This document shows, piece after piece, positions 6,514 to 10,381 of a stretch of DNA of 10,381 nt (position 1 is its first letter; every line of letters begins with the position of its first letter). This DNA is from a bacterium. Lineage in GTDB: Archaea; Thermoplasmatota; Thermoplasmata; Lutacidiplasmatales; UBA184. The stretch covers positions 1-10,381 of the forward strand of contig JAKBKR010000045.1 in the NCBI GenBank assembly GCA_021832495.1. The letters run 5' to 3'. The notes beneath the pieces were generated by a model that saw only the letters and a list, made by a program, of their open reading frames with translations, was not told where the DNA came from and did not search any database. A program made the position numbers and the translations under genes.

Positions 6514-7451
6514 CCTTCCAAGAACGCGCGGATCTGCATCTCGACCGCTTCTCGGGAGGAGTAGCGGTTCCGGAAGCCGGTGGCCCGGATCTTCTCGATG
6601 GAAAGAAGCTGCTGGGGAACGTCCCCCGCCCACCCTCTCGAGCCGCCTGTATATTCGATCCGCGCCTGGCCACCCATGGCTGCGACCACCAATTGGGCGA
6701 TCTCGGAGACGGGGATGCGATCCCCGGGGGCGAGGTTGAACACATTGATGGGTTCCTGGGCGTGCTCCACGCAGTGAAGCATCGCATCGACGCAATCGGT
6801 TACCCAAAGATAACCCTTTGATTGACGGCCATCCCCGAGGACCTCGAGGCGCCCCGGGTCCTTGCGGAGCTTGGCCACGAAATCGTAGATGACCCCGTGG
6901 GTCGCTCCGGGTCCCACGATGTTGGCGAAACGGAAGATCCAGCCGCGCATGCCGAAGGTATGGACGAAGGCAGACAGAAGGGCTTCCGAACCCAGCTTGC
7001 TGGCCGCGTAGAGGCTCTCCGGTAGCAGCGGGCCGTAGTCCTCCGGGGTCGGAAGCACCTTCGGGAACCCATAGACCACCGAGCTTGAGGAAAAGGCCAT
7101 GTCCTTAACTCCCATCGTGCGCATGGTCTCGAGCAGGAGCCGGATGGCGACCGGGCCTTCCTTCAGGTCGAGGTCCGTCTCGACGGTACCCTTGCGGATG
7201 TCGGGGTTGGCCGCGAGGTGCCAGACGAAATCGACCCCTTCGAGGGCCTTCCGAAGTACCCCGGGGTCCTTGACGTCCCCTTCCAAGATCTCCACGGAAG
7301 GGAGCTTCTGGAGAAGGGGGAGGTTCCCCCGGGTCCCGGAGGAAAAATTATCCAGCACCCGTACGCGGGCCCCGTCCCGGGCCAATCGCTCCACAAGGTG
7401 GATCCCGATCCCGCCGGCGCCGCCGGTGACAAGAGTGTGCTTGGTCTTCAC
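6510..7451 (-). CDS. NAD-dependent NDP-sugar epimerase/dehydratase (extended SDR)
   Basis: A 313-aa extended short-chain dehydrogenase/reductase, close to UDP-glucose 4-epimerase-like and related sugar-nucleotide enzymes. The N-terminal Rossmann motif is TGGAGGIG (9-16), with G14 where many relatives have a bulky residue. VLDNFSSG (32-39) follows the second strand and, with its acidic residue, favours NAD. HLAAN (78-82) is the typical cofactor-side segment. The catalytic set is S122-S124 plus YAASK (Y148, K152). NIVGPG (177-182) and the GWAGD segment (273-277) suit nucleotide-sugar binding. Product stereochemistry cannot be read from sequence. The start is GTG at 7451, overlapping the upstream stop as GTGA; the gene ends in an ATGA overlap with the glycosyltransferase. 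It therefore sits in the middle of a coupled unit and most likely supplies an activated sugar for glycosylation. Confidence 0.92.
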   Translation of the reverse strand: MKTKHTLVTGGAGGIGIHLVERLARDGARVRVLDNFSSGTRGNLPLLQKLPSVEILEGDVKDPGVLRKALEGVDFVWHLAANPDIRKGTVETDLDLKEGPVAIRLLLETMRTMGVKDMAFSSSSVVYGFPKVLPTPEDYGPLLPESLYAASKLGSEALLSAFVHTFGMRGWIFRFANIVGPGATHGVIYDFVAKLRKDPGRLEVLGDGRQSKGYLWVTDCVDAMLHCVEHAQEPINVFNLAPGDRIPVSEIAQLVVAAMGGQARIEYTGGSRGWAGDVPQQLLSIEKIRATGFRNRYSSREAVEMQIRAFLEG

Positions 7452-10381
7452 TGTCCCGCGGGGGCCGGAGGCACGTCGGCTTCAAAGGTTTCCGGTGGCG
7501 GCGCAAACTCCGGGAACGGTGGATACGGGGCTGGGGGCGGCGGGGGCGGGACCATGGCCGAGTGCTTTCGCTCGCGCCGGATCAGCACGCGGCTTGTGAC
7601 CCATACGACGACCCCGAGGGTCGCCAGCCCCGCGGCCACGTAGTAGAGCGGCGCGACCCACGATGCCTCCCCGCCATCCGGAGCGGCGGCAAGTCCGCTG
7701 CCGAGGGAGAAGGCCCCCACGATCCCCACGAGCACGCCCGCCACCAGCACGAGCAAACCTCCGATCCGTAGCAGGCGGAGCTTGAGGGAAACCCGGGGTA
7801 GCTCGTGACGCTTCCTCCAGTGGAGGCCGAAGAGGAGGGCATCGAGGACTGCCACCACCAGCGCCACGACGAGGATGGCGATGAACCAGTAGAGTTCCGG
7901 GCCGAGGATGATGGCAAAATAGGTGCCGAAGAGGGTGATGACGATGGGACCGTTCACGATCGGCATGCCGGGGGAGGAGACGGTCCCGTATACGATGCTC
8001 TGTCCGTTGAAATCGGCCACATCCCCCGTACCCTGGAACGTACCGGAGAGCGACACGTTCCCACGAATCGATGCGCCCGAGGGGAACTGGACCGTGTCGT
8101 CGGGGAGGATCGTGGTGCCGGAAAGGGTGAGGGACCCGGTGTTCAACGTGCCCACGATCTTCATGTACGTCCCAAAGGTGCTCCCGGGCGCGACCTGGGC
8201 CGAGCCGTCGAGGGTCGAGTTCCCCTGCTCAACGAAGGAGCCGACGGAGTCCGTAACACCGTCGATCGCATTGAATCCCTGGACGAAGTACCCTGTGGAG
8301 TTGACGGTCACGTTCCCCACCGCGCTCGTCGAGCCCTGGAGCGTGGTCGTCCCCTCAATGCGGAACGTGCCGTCACTCATGGCGAAATCGCCCACCGTGG
8401 TGATACCGGGGAGTCGCGTCGTCCCGTTGGTGTCGAGACTGCCGGAGAAGAGTGCCTCGCCCGAGAGGGTGATGTTGCCCTCCGAGAAGACTCGGCCGAT
8501 CTCGCTCAGGTAGCCGGCGATAACGACCGAGCCTCCACCCAGCGTTGCGCTCCCCGATATCACGACCTCCCCCGAAGTGTTCACGAAACCCCGGATCATC
8601 GCCGCAGAACCGAGCTGGATGTTCCCGTGCATCGACAATTCCGTGCCCTGGGTTGTCGTAAGGGTAGACGAACCCGTCACCACCACGCTCCCGGTCATGT
8701 TGAGCGACCCCGAGATGGTGGAGTTCCCCACCTCGTGGAAGGTCCCGGCGACGCCTGGGGCGGCCGGAACTACGGTGAGCACACCGGTGAGTGTGATGTC
8801 TCCGTTCACGGAGCTCGTCCCCTGGGAGAGGACGCTGCCCCCGGACGAGGAGAGGTGGAAATCCCCCGTGAGGGTCATTCCGGGGAAGCTCGCGGTGCCG
8901 GTCGTGGTGACCGCGCCTGAGAAGAGCGTGGTGCCGGTCACGGTCACGGCGCCCTCCGCGAGCGATCGCCCGTTGAGCGTGAGCCCCCCCGCAAGGTCCA
9001 CTTGGCTCGAGGAGAAGGTCGACAAGCCTGTGGTCGACACCGTTCCCTGAACGGAGACGGTTCCGACGACCGTGGCCACCCCGCCCATGATCACTACCGA
9101 GGTCAGGTTGAGGAACTCCCCCCACTCGGTCACCAGGGAGGCCGAGCCGTTCAGCGTGTCGGTCTTGTTGCCGACGATGGTGCCGGAGAGGGTCGTCGTC
9201 CCGTTCGCCAGGAACGTGCCGTTCTCAATCGTGGTCTCCCCGGAGATCTGGAGGGTCCCCGTGAGGTCGGTGCTGCCGATCCCGACCAGATTTCCCTGTG
9301 CAGAGAGCCGGCCTCCGAGGAAAGTGTTCGGCAAGGTGATGTTCCCTGCGGCGGTCGTGTCACCGTTGAACTCCGTCGTTCCCACCGTGAGCACGCTCCC
9401 CGTGGAGGACATCGACCCGTTGAGCCAGGTCTTCCCCTGGAGCAACGAACCGCTCGCGTTCTGGGAGAGATTGCCTTGGACGACGACCGAGCCGGATGCC
9501 GCGAGGGACCCGGTCAGGGTGATGGTGTCCTGCCCGCCTTGCTCCGGGTCCGCGAGCAACCGGCCGCTCACTGTGAGGTTCTGGCCCGTAAAGGTGGATA
9601 TCGTGAAGTTGGACCCGAGGTACAACGAACCGGGGAACTGCTGGTCCCCCGATGCCGTGAGCGATCCCGTGATCGTAAGCCCGCCCAGGTTGTGGAAGTA
9701 TCCGTGCGTGGATGTGTGCTGCTGGGAGACGAAGTTCCCCGATACGGTGACGTTCCCGGCGACCGCGTTGCCGTTCGTGACATCCAGGTCGCCGTAGGTC
9801 ATGACGGAGGGTATCTCTCCCGGAGCGCCTTGCACGGAGACCGAAGGGCTACCTTGGGAGGGTATCATCGAGAAATTCGCCCCTCCCCCCGGTACGGTGA
9901 CAAGGAGATGGCTCATGGGGAGCGGGGCGTAGAGGCCAGGCGAGGAGGTGGTCACCGAACCGGTGATCGAGAAGGTGGTCGGCCCGCTCCAAGTGATGGA
10001 GCTGGACGAGGCAGAAAGGCATCCCACGATCGGGTAACAGGGGGTATAGGTGGTACCGGCACTCACGGTCACCGGGCACGGTCCCAACCCGAGGATGTTC
10101 ACGTTGCAGTTGAGGACCAGGCTCGAAGGCCCGTAGTTCACGAGCTGGATGTTCGACCCGCTGTTGATGAGATACCCACCCCCCTGGGCATAGATCCCGC
10201 CGCTGGCGTTCGCCCAGACGGTGAGGGTCGCTCCCTGCGAGGTGAGGAGGAAGGTATCCGCCGGATCGCCGATGGATACGTTCCCGATCAACGACATTGT
10301 TGCGGTCGAGGCGGAAGAAGGGGGATCGATGTAGACGGACGAGCCCGGGGTCGTGGTCAGTATTGACCCTTGCGTCGAGCT
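7448..10381 (-). CDS. Giant repetitive beta-rich surface protein, N-terminus beyond the window
   Basis: The frame is open to the right edge, giving 977 residues with the N-terminus missing. The ATG at 10297 is internal: the 28 codons before it are open, it has no signal peptide, and it continues the same Ser/Thr-rich sequence. About residues 180-800 are degenerate short repeats rich in Gly, Thr, Ser and Val, of the type G-x-hydrophobic-T-hydrophobic-x-G (for example GNITLSG, GSLTASG, GNVTVSG). This is expected of a beta-solenoid, whether adhesin-like or bactofilin-like. About two dozen Asn-X-Ser/Thr sites suggest glycosylation. The C-terminus has three membrane helices at about 831-855, 873-897 and 908-934. 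HWRKRH after the first and RRERK after the third fit an outside solenoid and inside tail. The last 35 residues are a cytoplasmic Pro-rich tail. It is the first visible gene of the coupled unit with the epimerase and glycosyltransferase. I recognise no named family. Confidence 0.85.
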   Translation of the reverse strand, partial: SSTQGSILTTTPGSSVYIDPPSSASTATMSLIGNVSIGDPADTFLLTSQGATLTVWANASGGIYAQGGGYLINSGSNIQLVNYGPSSLVLNCNVNILGLGPCPVTVSAGTTYTPCYPIVGCLSASSSSITWSGPTTFSITGSVTTSSPGLYAPLPMSHLLVTVPGGGANFSMIPSQGSPSVSVQGAPGEIPSVMTYGDLDVTNGNAVAGNVTVSGNFVSQQHTSTHGYFHNLGGLTITGSLTASGDQQFPGSLYLGSNFTISTFTGQNLTVSGRLLADPEQGGQDTITLTGSLAASGSVVVQGNLSQNASGSLLQGKTWLNGSMSSTGSVLTVGTTEFNGDTTAAGNITLPNTFLGGRLSAQGNLVGIGSTDLTGTLQISGETTIENGTFLANGTTTLSGTIVGNKTDTLNGSASLVTEWGEFLNLTSVVIMGGVATVVGTVSVQGTVSTTGLSTFSSSQVDLAGGLTLNGRSLAEGAVTVTGTTLFSGAVTTTGTASFPGMTLTGDFHLSSSGGSVLSQGTSSVNGDITLTGVLTVVPAAPGVAGTFHEVGNSTISGSLNMTGSVVVTGSSTLTTTQGTELSMHGNIQLGSAAMIRGFVNTSGEVVISGSATLGGGSVVIAGYLSEIGRVFSEGNITLSGEALFSGSLDTNGTTRLPGITTVGDFAMSDGTFRIEGTTTLQGSTSAVGNVTVNSTGYFVQGFNAIDGVTDSVGSFVEQGNSTLDGSAQVAPGSTFGTYMKIVGTLNTGSLTLSGTTILPDDTVQFPSGASIRGNVSLSGTFQGTGDVADFNGQSIVYGTVSSPGMPIVNGPIVITLFGTYFAIILGPELYWFIAILVVALVVAVLDALLFGLHWRKRHELPRVSLKLRLLRIGGLLVLVAGVLVGIVGAFSLGSGLAAAPDGGEASWVAPLYYVAAGLATLGVVVWVTSRVLIRRERKHSAMVPPPPPPAPYPPFPEFAPPPETFEADVPPAPAGQ
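8351..8491 (-). repeat. Long repeat copy B in the giant surface protein
   Basis: Encodes 47 residues starting VFSEGNITLSGEALFSG and ending TFRIEG. It matches copy A at 8819-8965 with a two-residue gap. A further pair downstream of each copy (FHEVGNSTISGS near 8707-8742 and FVEQGNSTLDGS near 8203-8238) keeps a similar offset of about 504 nt. This supports a long-period duplication of about 160 residues on top of the short beta repeats. Confidence 0.65.
8819..8965 (-). repeat. Long repeat copy A in the giant surface protein
   Basis: Encodes 49 residues starting SLAEGAVTVTGTTLFSG and ending GSVLSQG. It aligns with copy B (8351-8491) over its whole length, sharing the landmarks EG, LFSG, PG and GDF. 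About 20 of 47 aligned positions are identical by eye. The equivalent points are about 474 nt apart, or 158 residues. Confidence 0.65.

Noticed and set aside
6514..6807. N-terminal extension of the glycosyltransferase
   Set aside because: The extra 98 codons lie fully inside the epimerase gene and encode Arg/Gly/Pro-rich shadow sequence. The GT2 fold begins at the ATG at 6513.
10295..10297. ATG as the start of the giant surface protein
   Set aside because: The frame stays open for 28 more codons to the window edge with the same composition, and no signal peptide follows this ATG. The gene is treated as partial.
9002..10366. A 454-codon open frame on the plus strand opposite the giant repetitive gene
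   Set aside because: Its translation is charged low-complexity sequence mirroring the Gly/Thr/Ser repeats on the other strand. No motif, signal or start context supports it.
7448..10381. CRISPR-like or tandem DNA repeat array
   Set aside because: The repetition is at protein level and degenerate. There are no near-identical direct DNA repeats with regular spacers.

Overview
The window looks like GC-rich archaeal chromosome. The clearest domain-level marker is an intact archaeal clamp-loader small subunit (RfcS). Three candidate TATA boxes sit 33-45 nt upstream of start codons, with short or nearly absent leaders, which also fits Archaea. The mix of RfcS, a VKOR-type disulfide protein and large exported Ig/PKD-like, sequon-rich proteins would suit a mesophilic high-GC Thermoplasmatota-type lineage. 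That lineage assignment is inference and was not tested by any search. No RNA genes, CRISPR arrays, insertion sequences or phage genes were seen. The longest non-coding stretch is 153 nt.

Layout, left to right. (1) Bases 1-657, plus strand: the last 38 codons of an unidentified gene, then a four-helix VKOR-like thiol oxidoreductase. (2) Bases 678-1643, minus strand: rfcS, convergent with the VKOR gene. (3) Bases 1644-1796: a divergent promoter region with one TATA-like box for each direction. (4) Bases 1797-2966, plus: a membrane-anchored exported protein with a lysozyme/transglycosylase-like region and a C-terminal PKD-like domain. (5) Bases 3032-5476, plus: an 814-aa cell-surface SGNH hydrolase followed by Ig-like modules, three of which carry a matching C-X9-C cysteine pair, and a C-terminal membrane anchor. 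(6) Bases 5473-10381, minus: a tightly coupled three-gene unit, read from the right edge inwards. It encodes a very large repetitive beta-rich surface protein whose N-terminus lies beyond the window, an NDP-sugar epimerase/dehydratase, and a family 2 glycosyltransferase with two C-terminal membrane helices.

How the genes may work together (inference). Most of the window concerns the cell envelope. The VKOR can supply disulfide bonds outside the membrane. Its candidate substrates are encoded nearby: ten cysteines in the lysozyme-like protein and the paired cysteines of the Ig modules. The minus-strand unit joins a giant sequon-rich surface protein to a sugar-nucleotide enzyme and a glycosyltransferase through 4-nt stop/start overlaps. 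That suggests the protein and part of its glycan pathway are made together. This unit is the best candidate for an undescribed system. Its solenoid fold and its role (adhesin, sheath, S-layer accessory or polymer) cannot be settled from sequence reading alone.
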